From VXYK01 sp965221585 (lineage in GTDB: Bacteria; Actinomycetota; Acidimicrobiia; Acidimicrobiales; Aldehydirespiratoraceae): DNA of 64,000 nucleotides. The notes under the pieces were generated by a model. That model was not told the origin of the DNA. It saw only the letters and a program-made list of their open reading frames with translations, and did no database searches. The first letter of the stretch is position 1. Every line of letters starts with the position of its first letter. Shown here one piece after another: positions 42,297-51,267 of the stretch. A program made the position numbers and the translations under genes. Where the stretch lies: contig OZ244898.1 of NCBI GenBank assembly GCA_965221585.1, forward strand, positions 2,542,001-2,606,000, written 5' to 3'.

Positions 42297-43226
42297 ATGG
42301 CCAGTGTTGAAGTTTCCAACGGGATAACCATCGAGTACGACATCCGCGGGGAGGGCGAGCCGATCCTGTTCATTATGGGGCTCAGCGGCCAGCTCATCGA
42401 TTGGCCCGAGGAGTTCGTCGACCTGTTCGCCGCCCGCGGCTACCAGGTGATCCGATTCGACAATCGCGACTCGGGCCTGTCCTCGCAAGCCGATTGGGAG
42501 CCGCCGTCGATCCGCAGGTCGATGATGTCGATGCTGAGCCGAAGGCCTCTGCGGGACGTGGGCTACACCGTTGAGGACATGGCTGTCGACGCAGCACAGC
42601 TTCTTGGCGCGCTCGACATCGACTCCGCGCATGTCGTCGGCATCTCGATGGGCGGAATGATCGCCCAAGCCATGGCTGTCAACCACCCGAACAAGGTGCG
42701 CAGCCTCTGTTCCATCGCCAGCAAACCCGGAGACCGCAGGTCGGGAGGCATTACCCTGTCGCTCATCCGCCAGCTTCGCAAACGCCCCGAACCGACCCGC
42801 GAGAATGCGGTGGACGAGTCGTTGAGGATGATCCGAGCAGTTTCTGGCGATCACTTCGACATCGAACGGCACCGCTTGAACGCGACGGCCTCGGTACAGA
42901 GGAGTTTCACCCCCTCCGGCACCGCTCGCCAGGCCGCAGCCATCGGCGCGAGCCCGGACCGCACCAAGAGACTGGCCAAGACGAGCGTGCCGACGCTGGT
43001 GATCCACGGAATCAAGGATCCACTCGTCAAACCCAGCGGTGGGATCGCCACAGCTGCGGCAATTCCCAGTTCGCGCCTGCTGATGCTGCCCGATATGGGC
43101 CATGACCTGCCGCCCCCCCGTTGGCCGGAGCTGTGCGACGCGATCGTCACCAACATCGAACGCGCCGGGTCAGACGAGAAGGGCAGGCTCGCCTCCTCAA
43201 GAATGTCGCCGACCCCGAACCGCTAG
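42297..43226 (+). CDS. Alpha/beta hydrolase
   Basis: A 309-residue hydrolase with nucleophile elbow VVGISMGGMIAQAMA (Ser), aspartate in VIHGIKDPLV and histidine in LPDMGHDLPPPRW. The RFDNRDSGLSS segment is typical of the TesD/aclacinomycin-esterase-like branch. Esterase or thioesterase; substrate not inferable. It is 24 bases downstream of acetoacetyl-CoA synthetase. Confidence 0.88.
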   Translation: MASVEVSNGITIEYDIRGEGEPILFIMGLSGQLIDWPEEFVDLFAARGYQVIRFDNRDSGLSSQADWEPPSIRRSMMSMLSRRPLRDVGYTVEDMAVDAAQLLGALDIDSAHVVGISMGGMIAQAMAVNHPNKVRSLCSIASKPGDRRSGGITLSLIRQLRKRPEPTRENAVDESLRMIRAVSGDHFDIERHRLNATASVQRSFTPSGTARQAAAIGASPDRTKRLAKTSVPTLVIHGIKDPLVKPSGGIATAAAIPSSRLLMLPDMGHDLPPPRWPELCDAIVTNIERAGSDEKGRLASSRMSPTPNR

Positions 43227-43254
43227 AACCCACCCAAACCAAGCGCCGGAGGCC

Positions 43255-44868
43255 ATGCGCTACAACCTTCACACATTCCGGGGCGATGTCACCAGCGGTG
43301 TAGTGGCCGCAGTCATCTCGATCACGGCCGCCGCGACCTACGGTGTGGTCTCTGGGCTCGGAGCTGTCAGCGGAATCTACGGCGCCATCGCGGTGGGTCT
43401 GTTCGTAGGTTTGTTCGGGCGCGAGCGGCCTCAGGTGGCGTCGACCAGCAGCGTAATGGCGGTGGCGATGGTGACTGTCCTCGCCACGACCGCGGACACG
43501 GCAGGAGAGGCGTTCACCGTTGTCGTCCTCGCGGGTCTCATGCAGATGCTCTTCGGCGCGGCGAGGATCGGCAGCTACATCTCCTATACGCCGTACTCGG
43601 TGATCGCCGGTTTCACGTCGGGCATCGGGGTGATGCTGGTGCTCTCCCAGGTTCAAGCATTCCTCGGTGGGACGATCCGGATCTCCAAGCCGGTCAACGC
43701 GATCCGTGAATGGCCCGACGTGTTCAACAGCGCCGACACGCCGAGTGTGATCATCGCGGCCGTCACGCTCGCCGTCGCCTTCTTATGGCCGCGCAGACTG
43801 CGTCGAACCGTGCCTGCGATGGTCGCCGGTCTGGTCGCCGGCACCCTGCTCAGCGTCGTCTACCTGTCCGATGTTGCAACGATCGAAAAAATCCCGACCG
43901 GCCTTCCCGAACTGCAGTTGCCGAGCACATCGCTCAGCTTCCTGGCCTCTGCAGTGATCCCGGCTCTGACGATCGCCCTGCTCAGTTCGCTGCGCGGGCT
44001 CGTGTCGTCGCTGGCGGTCGATTCCCAGACGCGCACCCGGGAGGATCCGGATCGGGGGTTGCTGAGCATGGGCGCAGGCAACATGGCCGCCGGCCTCATC
44101 GGCGGCCTGCCCGGTCACACCACGTTCACAACGACGATGCTCAGCATGCGCATGGGCGGAAGGACACAGGTCTCGACCGCGACGCGGGCGGCGGTCCTGT
44201 TTCTGATCGTCCTCGGCCTCGGGCACTATCTCGAGTTCGTCCCGCACGCCGCGCTCGCCGGTGTGCTGTTCGTCATCGGCTGGGAGATGATCGATTGGCG
44301 TTTTCTGGTACGGATGCACCGGGTCCAACGGGAACACCTTCTGATCATGATCACCACGCTGGGAATCACTGTGTTCTTGGACCTGATCACCGCCATCGCC
44401 GTGGGTCTGATCGTGTCGGGAATGATCGGAGCACGACAGTTCGAACGGCTACAGCTCGACAACATCATCTCGGTCCCCTTGCTCGACCAGGTCTTCCTTG
44501 ACGACAAGGATCCTGACGAACATGGAATCAGCCCGTATTCGGCTCGGGTGGGACTCGTCAAGCTGCGCGGCAGCTACACCGTTGCGTCGTCGAGCAAGCT
44601 GATGCGGATCATCGGCGACGACATAGTCGGTCACGAGGTCGTGATCCTCGACTTCTCGGAGACCGACCACATCGACGACAGCGCCGCGCTGGTGATCGAA
44701 CAGTTGGTCGACACGGCCGCGGCCAGCGGCACGGACTGCATCGTGACCGGTCTCGGCGGATCACCCGCGGTGACTCTGGAGTCGCTCAACGTGCTGCGGC
44801 GTGTCCCCGCCGAACATGTCGTGGGAACGCTCGACACAGCCCGGGAGAAGGCCCGACAACTGCTCTAG
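43255..44868 (+). CDS. SulP family anion transporter with STAS domain
   Basis: A 537-residue membrane protein with about ten hydrophobic segments in residues 10-410 followed by a cytoplasmic STAS domain (LVKLRGSYTVASSSKLMRI...VVILDFSETDHIDDSAALVIEQL). The SulP signature region is YTPYSVIAGFTSGIGVML and GGLPGHTTFTTTM. It may carry sulfate, bicarbonate or a dicarboxylate. ATG 43255 with GGAGG close upstream; a longer frame through the hydrolase gene is not used. Confidence 0.91.
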   Translation: MRYNLHTFRGDVTSGVVAAVISITAAATYGVVSGLGAVSGIYGAIAVGLFVGLFGRERPQVASTSSVMAVAMVTVLATTADTAGEAFTVVVLAGLMQMLFGAARIGSYISYTPYSVIAGFTSGIGVMLVLSQVQAFLGGTIRISKPVNAIREWPDVFNSADTPSVIIAAVTLAVAFLWPRRLRRTVPAMVAGLVAGTLLSVVYLSDVATIEKIPTGLPELQLPSTSLSFLASAVIPALTIALLSSLRGLVSSLAVDSQTRTREDPDRGLLSMGAGNMAAGLIGGLPGHTTFTTTMLSMRMGGRTQVSTATRAAVLFLIVLGLGHYLEFVPHAALAGVLFVIGWEMIDWRFLVRMHRVQREHLLIMITTLGITVFLDLITAIAVGLIVSGMIGARQFERLQLDNIISVPLLDQVFLDDKDPDEHGISPYSARVGLVKLRGSYTVASSSKLMRIIGDDIVGHEVVILDFSETDHIDDSAALVIEQLVDTAAASGTDCIVTGLGGSPAVTLESLNVLRRVPAEHVVGTLDTAREKARQLL

Positions 44869-44877
44869 GATCGGCCC

Positions 44878-45786
44878 TCAGGGCGACCGATTGTCGACAG
44901 TGGAGCGCGAGAATCGGCGGACACGACGGATCTGGGCTCCGGTATCGACCACAAACACGACCAGAGCGAACCAGATCAACACGAATCCCAGCGCCTGCCC
45001 TCCGCCCCAGGGTTCGTTCCACCACAGGACACCCAGGAAGAACTGGATAGTCGGTGCCAGGAACTGAAGCATCCCGACGATCCAGAGTTCGATGCGCCGC
45101 GCCGAGGCGGAGAAGAGCAGCAACGGCGCGATCGTCATGGCGCCGGCCCCGATCAGCCAGATGTCGAGGCCTATATCGGACAGGCCGAACACGCCGTCGC
45201 CACTGAGTGCCCGCACGACCAACAGGCTCAGCACGAATGGAAGCAGTACGAGCATCTCGATGGTGAGCCCGTCCCAGGATCCCGCCGGCGAGGTCTTGCG
45301 GAAGAGCCCGTAGAGGGCGAACGATCCGGCCAGGTAGAGGGCAATCCACGGAACCGACCCGACGTCGAGCGCGAGAACCAGCACGCCGCACGCGGCGATC
45401 AGCACTGTCATCATGGGTACGAGGCGCAACCGTTCCCGAAGCACGACCACACCGAGCAGGACGCTCATCAGCGGATTGATGAAGTATCCGAGGCTCGCTT
45501 CCAGAACCCGGTCGGTCGTCACGACCCAGATGAAGGCGATCCAGTTGGTGGCCAGCAGCGAGGCGGTGAGGGTGAACATGAGCAGGTCCCGCGGCGAGGC
45601 GACCAGGGCTCGGAGTCTGGACAGCGAACCGTTGATCAATTGCCAGCCGACCAGAAGAACCGCCGCTGCGGCGGCTCGCCACAGGATCACGTCGAACAGC
45701 GGCACATCGCCTTCGATTCGCCAGTAGATCGGTGACAGACCCCACAGCAGATAGGCCGAGACACCGAGCAGCACACCCCGATTCAC
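44878..45786 (-). CDS. rarD: RarD/EamA family transporter
   Basis: A 302-residue inner-membrane protein with about ten transmembrane segments, beginning RGVLLGVSAYLLWGLSPIYW, as in RarD proteins, and with ATNWIAFIWVVTTDRVLEASLGYFINPL typical of the family. Such proteins are drug/metabolite-type permeases, mostly of unknown substrate. GTG start 45786. Convergent with the SulP gene, 9 bases apart; divergent from the molybdopterin oxidoreductase gene over 56 bases. Confidence 0.92.
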   Translation of the reverse strand: MNRGVLLGVSAYLLWGLSPIYWRIEGDVPLFDVILWRAAAAAVLLVGWQLINGSLSRLRALVASPRDLLMFTLTASLLATNWIAFIWVVTTDRVLEASLGYFINPLMSVLLGVVVLRERLRLVPMMTVLIAACGVLVLALDVGSVPWIALYLAGSFALYGLFRKTSPAGSWDGLTIEMLVLLPFVLSLLVVRALSGDGVFGLSDIGLDIWLIGAGAMTIAPLLLFSASARRIELWIVGMLQFLAPTIQFFLGVLWWNEPWGGGQALGFVLIWFALVVFVVDTGAQIRRVRRFSRSTVDNRSP

Positions 45787-45842
45787 CGAGCCAAGCTACG
45801 CTTACCCGTCAACCAAACCGCAACAACCAGAACAAAATCCCA

Positions 45843-48119
45843 ATGAGCAGTACAGCAAACATGAGATCCAAGTCCGAAAATGAATGGCACCAGACGGCCT
45901 GCATGTTGTGCAGCATCAACTGTGGCGTGGAGATCAAGATCCAGGACCGGCGGATCACCCGAGTGCGCGGCGACAAGGCCCATCCGGGATCGAGGGGCTA
46001 TACCTGCGAGAAGGCTCTGCGCCTCGACCACTACCAGAACGGCAAGGACCGGTTGAGCGCGCCGCTGCGACGCCGAACCGATGGGACCTTCGAGGAGATC
46101 GACTGGGACACCGCCATCCGTGAAGTCGCAGCCGGTCTTGCCAAAGTCCGCGATGAACACGGCGGAGAGAAGATCTTCTATTACGGAGGTGGTGCTCAAG
46201 GCAACCACCTGCCTGGTGGATACTCAGGAGCCACTCGCAAGGCGCTCGGCATGCGCTACCAGTCGAACGCCCTAGCCCAGGAGAAGACCGGCGAGTTCTG
46301 GGTCGACGGTCAACTGTACGGTGCCATGGCCTGCCACACGTCGCCGGACTTCCACCACACCGACTGCGCAGTCTTCGTGGGCAAGAATCCCTGGCACAGC
46401 CACGGGTTCCCGCGTGCCCGAGTAACCCTCAAGGAGATCTCCAACGATCCCGACAGGCACCTGATTGTGATCGACCCGCGCCGTACCGAGACCGCCGAAT
46501 TGGCGGACATCCACCTTCAGCTGCGCCCGGGGAGCGATGCCTGGCTGCTCGGTGCCATGCTCAAAATCCTCGTCAGTGAGGGCCTCGCCGACCGTCGCTG
46601 GCTGGCCCGCCACGCCAACGGCCTCGATGAACTGACCGAGATGCTGTCGATCGTCGACATCGAGCAATGGTGCGAGAAGGCCGGAGTGACCAGTGCCGAG
46701 GTCCGGCACGCCACCCGCACGATCGCCAACGCCGAGAGTTGCGCCATCCTCGAAGACCTCGGCATCCAGATGGCGCCGCACTCGACTCTCAACTCGTGGC
46801 TCGAGAAGCTGATCTACATCCTCACCGCGAACTTCGGCAGGAAGGGAGGGATGAACATCCACTCCCGCATGGGCAAACTCGCAGGTGGCGGTAGCAAAGG
46901 CCGAAGCCCTGTCGGTGGCCACCGAATCCTCGGCGGGCTCATCGCCTGCAACAACATTCCCGGTGAGATCCTCACCGATCATCCCGACCGCTTCCGGGCG
47001 ATGATCGTGGAGTCCAGCAATCCGATCCACTCGCTGGCCGACTCCCAGCGGATGCGCGAGGCGTTCCGCGCCCTCGACCTGGTGGTGGTCATCGACGTGG
47101 CGATGACCGAGACCGCCCGCGAGGCCGACTACGTGCTCCCGGCCTGCTCCCAGTACGAGAAATGGGAGGCCACTTTCTTCACCACCGAATTCCCCGACAA
47201 CTACTTCCATCTGCGCCGACCGATCTTCGAACCGCTCGAGGGCACGTTGACAGAGGCGGAGATCCATCGTCGGCTGTGCCGTGCGCTCGGTGCCTACAGC
47301 GACGAGGATCTGGCGCCGCTGGTGGCTGCGGCACAGCAGGGACGCGAAGCGTACGGCGAGGCGTTCTTCACAACACTCGCCGACAACCCCGAACTCGGCA
47401 AGTACACGCCGGTCGTGCTCTACGAGACGCTGGGGCCTGCCTTGGGCGAGGGCAACGAGGTCGCAGCAGTGATGTGGGGGTTGTCGCAGATCTTCGTGAC
47501 CCAGGACCCCGAGGCAGCCCGTCGCGCAGGTGTCGAAGGCGAGGGTCTCGCACAGGGAGACGCCCTGTTCGAAAAGATCTTCACTTCGCCCAGCGGCATG
47601 GTGTTCTCAACAGACCCGTACGAACAGACTTGGGAACGGATGCGAACCCCTGACCACAGGATCAACCTGATGATCGAAGAACTGCGCGACGAATTCGATT
47701 CGCTGGCCACCAGCGATCCCCGCGACGCCGGCGACGACTACCCGTTCGTGCTGTCGGCCGGCGAGCGCCGCTCCTACACCGCCAACACCGCCATCCGGGA
47801 CCCAGAGTGGCGCCGCAAGAAACCCGGCACGGGGCTGCGCATCAACCCCGACGACGCTCAGGACCTCGGTTTGTCCGACGGCGCGAAAGTGCGGCTCACG
47901 ACCAAGCGCGGCGAGACCGTCACCGAGATTGAGATCTCCTCGACATTGCAGCCCGGCCACGTGTCGCTGCCCAACGGTACCGGGCTCACCTACCCCGACG
48001 TCGCCGATGACGCCGACCTGGGCATTTCGCCCAACGAGCTGACATCTACAGAAGACCGCGACTGGTTCGCCGGGACCCCATGGCACAAACATGTTCGGGC
48101 AAGACTCGAGAAAGTCTGA
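45843..48119 (+). CDS. Molybdopterin-dependent oxidoreductase (formate dehydrogenase-like family)
   Basis: A 758-residue catalytic subunit of the Mo/W-bisMGD family. An N-terminal 4Fe-4S site, ACMLCSINCG with a fourth Cys in GYTCEKA, is followed by the Mo-domain segments FYYGGGAQGNHLPGG, AMACHTSPDFHHTD (probable Mo-ligand Cys) and LIVIDPRRTETAELADIHLQLRPGSDAW. The C-terminal MopterinDBD barrel is present (YTANTAIRDPEWR, GHVSLPNG). No partner iron-sulfur or membrane subunit, chaperone or cofactor genes are adjacent, so the electron acceptor and substrate are unknown. ATG 45843 is preferred; ATG 45861 is possible. Confidence 0.9.
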   Translation: MSSTANMRSKSENEWHQTACMLCSINCGVEIKIQDRRITRVRGDKAHPGSRGYTCEKALRLDHYQNGKDRLSAPLRRRTDGTFEEIDWDTAIREVAAGLAKVRDEHGGEKIFYYGGGAQGNHLPGGYSGATRKALGMRYQSNALAQEKTGEFWVDGQLYGAMACHTSPDFHHTDCAVFVGKNPWHSHGFPRARVTLKEISNDPDRHLIVIDPRRTETAELADIHLQLRPGSDAWLLGAMLKILVSEGLADRRWLARHANGLDELTEMLSIVDIEQWCEKAGVTSAEVRHATRTIANAESCAILEDLGIQMAPHSTLNSWLEKLIYILTANFGRKGGMNIHSRMGKLAGGGSKGRSPVGGHRILGGLIACNNIPGEILTDHPDRFRAMIVESSNPIHSLADSQRMREAFRALDLVVVIDVAMTETAREADYVLPACSQYEKWEATFFTTEFPDNYFHLRRPIFEPLEGTLTEAEIHRRLCRALGAYSDEDLAPLVAAAQQGREAYGEAFFTTLADNPELGKYTPVVLYETLGPALGEGNEVAAVMWGLSQIFVTQDPEAARRAGVEGEGLAQGDALFEKIFTSPSGMVFSTDPYEQTWERMRTPDHRINLMIEELRDEFDSLATSDPRDAGDDYPFVLSAGERRSYTANTAIRDPEWRRKKPGTGLRINPDDAQDLGLSDGAKVRLTTKRGETVTEIEISSTLQPGHVSLPNGTGLTYPDVADDADLGISPNELTSTEDRDWFAGTPWHKHVRARLEKV

Positions 48120-48133
48120 CTCGGTGCGGCACC

Positions 48134-48151
48134 GGATCGCGCTGATCCGCC
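48134..48151. repeat. Short inverted repeat matching the 30491-30548 repeats
   Basis: GGATC-GCGCT-GATCC forms an inverted repeat, and GATCGCGCTGATCCGCC (48135-48151) is identical to 30533-30549. It lies 22 bases before the DUF3039 start codon. Confidence 0.5.
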
Positions 48152-48172
48152 CCGTTTGAGGCACACTTGACC

Positions 48173-48430
48173 ATGGCCGACACCGGTTCGACTCGCACTA
48201 TCACCCCGATCGAAGAACCCGTGACCCGCCCGGTGACCGACGACGGTGACCACGACCGGTTCTCGCACTACGCCCGCAAGAAGGACGTCACCCGCGCCAC
48301 CGTCGAAGGCACGCCTGTGGTTGCGATCTGCGGCAAGGTCTGGGTGCCGAGCCGCGACCCGCTGAAATACCCGATCTGCAAGACCTGCGCCGAAATCAAG
48401 GCCGAGCTCGACGCCCGCAGGTCCAACTGA
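48173..48430 (+). CDS. DUF3039 family protein
   Basis: An 85-residue protein conserved in actinobacteria, of unknown function. It has an acidic N-terminus and a probable metal site formed by AICGKVW and PICKTCAEIK near the C-terminus (three cysteines in a C...C-x2-C layout). ATG 48173 is chosen over the TTG two codons upstream. Tight spacing (27 bases) to the next gene suggests an operon. Confidence 0.88.
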   Translation: MADTGSTRTITPIEEPVTRPVTDDGDHDRFSHYARKKDVTRATVEGTPVVAICGKVWVPSRDPLKYPICKTCAEIKAELDARRSN

Positions 48431-48457
48431 CCGCCTGCCGAGTACCCGACCGAACCC

Positions 48458-48883
48458 ATGGACACCCACATCCGAGGAGCAGCACTTCTGATCCTGCTTG
48501 CTGCGGCGTTGTGGGGTGCAGCGAAACTCGCCGCGCCCGTAGTCGACGAAGCCCTTGGGGACGAGGGGGCGATAATTGCCCGCAGTCCCGACGAAGACAC
48601 CCTCGACCAGCGAATCAGCGAGTCGCTCGAGACCGTCGAAGCCCCGTTGACATTCGACGAGATCAGCACGCTTCAATGGCTGCTCGGGGTGGAGGGGTTC
48701 CTCGACCCCGACACCGACGTCGACGGCCTGCTCGGCCCCATAACCGAAGAAGCGATCACCCGAGCGAAGGCAACTTTCGCCATTCCCACAGCGAGTGATC
48801 GAGTGCTCCTCTCCCTTCTGGAGGGTCGGAACGCCAGCCTCTTCGGGACAGAGGACTCCACACAGAGCGCTCCCGATCAATAG
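48458..48883 (+). CDS. Small membrane-anchored or secreted protein, peptidoglycan-binding-like
   Basis: A 141-residue protein with one N-terminal hydrophobic segment (about residues 8-28, ALLILLAAALWGAAKLAAPV) and an extracytoplasmic part. The segment ISTLQWLLGVEGFLDPDTDVDGLLGPITEEAITRAK resembles a PG_binding_1 repeat (helix, DGxxGPxT, helix). Function unknown; a cell-wall contact role is an inference from that likeness. Confidence 0.75.
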   Translation: MDTHIRGAALLILLAAALWGAAKLAAPVVDEALGDEGAIIARSPDEDTLDQRISESLETVEAPLTFDEISTLQWLLGVEGFLDPDTDVDGLLGPITEEAITRAKATFAIPTASDRVLLSLLEGRNASLFGTEDSTQSAPDQ

Positions 48884-48940
48884 AATCAAGCCACAGGCCG
48901 CCCTGCGCGCCAGTCGCTACGCTGCTTCGTTGGAGTGAAG

Positions 48941-49798
48941 ATGACGCTGACGGCAATCGAATCTCAACAATCCGCCCCATCCAACGGGCAGAAGGCCGAC
49001 GAGCAGAAGGCCGACGACGTGCAGACCGGCGAAGAGGCGCGCCCGCGTTCGCGGTGGGGCTGGCCGCTCGCTCGTGAGATCACGATTATCGTCGTCGGGC
49101 TGGTGCTCTATCGCCTAGTCCGGCTAGTCGCCATGGACGAGATCGACACTGCACTGCTCAACTCGCAACGCATCGTCGACTGGGAGCAGGCACTGGGCAT
49201 CTTCAACGAAGTCGGGCTTCAGTCTCTGGTTCTGGGCAACGACGCTTTGATCTGGATCCTGAACCGCTACTACTTCCTCGGCCATTTCTTGGGCATGGCG
49301 ATGCTGTTGACCTGGCTGTACATCGCCCAGTACGACTACTACGGGCGAGTCCGCCGCGTGCTCATCACCTCAACGGTCGCCGCGTTGGTAATCCACGTCA
49401 GCTTCCCGCTGGCACCGCCGCGCTGGTTCCCGCAGCACGGTTTCATCGACACCCTCCAGCTCTACGGACCGAAGATCTACGACAGCGAGACCATCGCCAA
49501 CACCGCGAACCAGATTGCGGCCATGCCGTCGCTGCATGTCGGCTGGGCGCTCATCGCAGGTTGGGCGATCACCACCTCGACCAGGAGCCGTTGGCGTTGG
49601 CTCGGTTACGGCCATCCGATCGCAATGACCTTGGCGGTGGTGATCACGGCCAACCACTGGTGGCTCGACGTCATCGGCGCGGTCGTGCTCGTCTACGCAG
49701 CGATCCTGTTCGATCGGCCCTTGCAACGAATGCTCGAACGTCGCAAACAACGACGATCAGCTGATGAGACGGCCGCGTTGAGCTCGCCTACTAACTGA
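48941..49798 (+). CDS. PAP2 superfamily membrane protein (AUR1/inositol phosphotransferase-like)
   Basis: A 285-residue membrane protein with about six transmembrane segments after a charged N-terminal tail. The phosphatase motifs are MPSLHVGWAL (C2) and TANHWWLDVIGA (C3: His and Asp), as in PAP2_3/AUR1-type phosphotransferases that move head groups between lipids. ATG 48941 has GGAG six bases upstream. The last 8 bases overlap the convergent DM13 gene. Confidence 0.87.
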   Translation: MTLTAIESQQSAPSNGQKADEQKADDVQTGEEARPRSRWGWPLAREITIIVVGLVLYRLVRLVAMDEIDTALLNSQRIVDWEQALGIFNEVGLQSLVLGNDALIWILNRYYFLGHFLGMAMLLTWLYIAQYDYYGRVRRVLITSTVAALVIHVSFPLAPPRWFPQHGFIDTLQLYGPKIYDSETIANTANQIAAMPSLHVGWALIAGWAITTSTRSRWRWLGYGHPIAMTLAVVITANHWWLDVIGAVVLVYAAILFDRPLQRMLERRKQRRSADETAALSSPTN

Positions 49799-50447
49799 GT
49801 TCGGCTGCTCCGAAAGCAACGCCGAACCGGACACACCAGATCACCACGGTGGAATGGTGGTTCAGGTCGACATCGATCGGGATCTCGTAGTTCTGCGCAC
49901 CTATGTTGCCCTTGAGATCACCGAGGTCGACGAAATCATCGTCGAAGGCTCCGGCCGGAGCATCGGCCGGGGCCGACGACAGGTAGACGTTGAGATCCGG
50001 CCCGTTGTCTGTGGCGAAGTCCTCGAAGCGCAGGAACCGCTGTTGCGTGCCGTCGTTGAGCACGACGGCCACGCCTTCGGCGGGGTGACTGCGGTCGACG
50101 AATTGGCCTTCCACCAACCGCACGACCTGTGCGGGCGCGCTGGGCTCCGGCTCGCTGGACTCGGGCGCGTCAGGCTCGGGTTCAGCCTCTGCGGGCGCAC
50201 CGGGCTTGGGTACTACGTCTGCGGGACCATCGGACTCGGAGTCGCCCGGCTCAGGCTCGGTCGCCCCTTCCGTCTCGGAGGTCATCACCGCCCCTGAAGC
50301 GAACACCGGACCTCCCTCGTCGACCTTGTCGTCGACAAACAGCAGATGAACGGCAAAGAAAATGAAGATGAGGTAGTAGGCGACAGCCAACCCGACCACA
50401 CCCAAAGGCACCAGGATCTTCCAATGCCGACGCAACCAGGCAGTCAC
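49791..50447 (-). CDS. Membrane-anchored DM13-domain protein
   Basis: About 218 residues: an N-terminal transmembrane segment (ILVPLGVVGLAVAYYLIFIFF), a Glu/Pro/Ala-rich linker (about 50-105) and a C-terminal DM13 domain (EGQFVDRSHPAEGVAVVL, RFLRFEDFATDNGPDLNVYLS, VIWCVRFGVAFGAAEL with the conserved Cys). DM13 domains are proposed to take part in extracytoplasmic redox or electron transfer. GTG 50447 shares one base with the stop of the upstream gene; TTG 50456 is the alternative start. Confidence 0.88.
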   Translation of the reverse strand: MTAWLRRHWKILVPLGVVGLAVAYYLIFIFFAVHLLFVDDKVDEGGPVFASGAVMTSETEGATEPEPGDSESDGPADVVPKPGAPAEAEPEPDAPESSEPEPSAPAQVVRLVEGQFVDRSHPAEGVAVVLNDGTQQRFLRFEDFATDNGPDLNVYLSSAPADAPAGAFDDDFVDLGDLKGNIGAQNYEIPIDVDLNHHSTVVIWCVRFGVAFGAAELS

Positions 50448-51184
50448 TACGACCAACCTGCGGTTGCTCCGGTGACCATCCCGAAAGGACCCGACGGCCA
50501 GCGGAAACAGTCCATCATCAGCTGATCGACCTGGTTCCGGTCTGCGATCCCTTCGCTGACCACCCGGTTCGCTTCACGAATCATGGCGAAATACACCCGG
50601 TTGGTGACATAACCCCAGGAGGAGTCTGTGTCGTTGACAACCACAGGGTTCTTCCCTGCTTCCGCAGCCAATCGCACCACGGTGTCGACGGTGTCCGAGG
50701 AGGTCAACGGGCCCCTCACAATCTCGGCGAGTTTCATCACCGGCGCGGGAGAGGCCCAATGCCAACCGACCATACGGTCCGGCCTGTCGGTGGCGGCACC
50801 CAACGCGGCAATCGAGAACCCCGACGAGTTGCTGGCGAAAATCGTGTGGTCAGGGGCAATCGAGTCGAGTTCACGCCAGAAGTGGATCTTCAAAGCCAGG
50901 TCTTCCGGAATCGCCTCGATGATGACGTCCACGTCGACCGCTGTTTCGAGATCGGTCGTGAACGTGATGCGGCCCAGCGCGGCATCGGCCTGCTCGCTGG
51001 TGAGCTTGCCTCGCTCCACGGCACCGCGGAGTCCGAAGCGGCCGCTGTCAACGGTGGTTCGGGCAACGTTGACCACCTGAACGTTCAGGTCCCGACAAAC
51101 AACCTCGTGCCCGGCGATGGCCATGACTTGGGCAATGCCCGAACCCATGACCCCTGCTCCCATTACTGCAATCCGTTCTGACAT
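50447..51184 (-). CDS. 3-Hydroxyacyl-CoA dehydrogenase, C-terminally short
   Basis: A 245-residue NAD-dependent dehydrogenase of beta-oxidation. The Rossmann motif is IAVMGAGVMGSGIAQVMA, followed by IIEAIPEDLALK, SNSSGFSIAALG and the catalytic-histidine segment GWHWASPAPVMKLAEIV. Most relatives are about 285 residues and end in a helical domain with a G-rich GRGFY-type tail; this one stops at MVTGATAGWS, so roughly the last 40-60 residues are missing and the DM13 gene begins there. ATG 51184; the longer upstream frame is rejected. Activity or dimerisation may be impaired. Confidence 0.88.
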   Translation of the reverse strand: MSERIAVMGAGVMGSGIAQVMAIAGHEVVCRDLNVQVVNVARTTVDSGRFGLRGAVERGKLTSEQADAALGRITFTTDLETAVDVDVIIEAIPEDLALKIHFWRELDSIAPDHTIFASNSSGFSIAALGAATDRPDRMVGWHWASPAPVMKLAEIVRGPLTSSDTVDTVVRLAAEAGKNPVVVNDTDSSWGYVTNRVYFAMIREANRVVSEGIADRNQVDQLMMDCFRWPSGPFGMVTGATAGWS

Positions 51185-51267
51185 GGGTCGAGTCTCGCCG
51201 ATCACACGCCCATCGGCTACCCGAGGCGTTCGATTAGTTGCAGAGGTGCCTGAGGGTGTATTCCTCT

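Noticed and set aside
50100..50260. Possible further copy of the dispersed repeat in the DM13 linker
   Set aside because: Glu/Pro-rich codons give a loosely similar look, but there is no match to the full core word.
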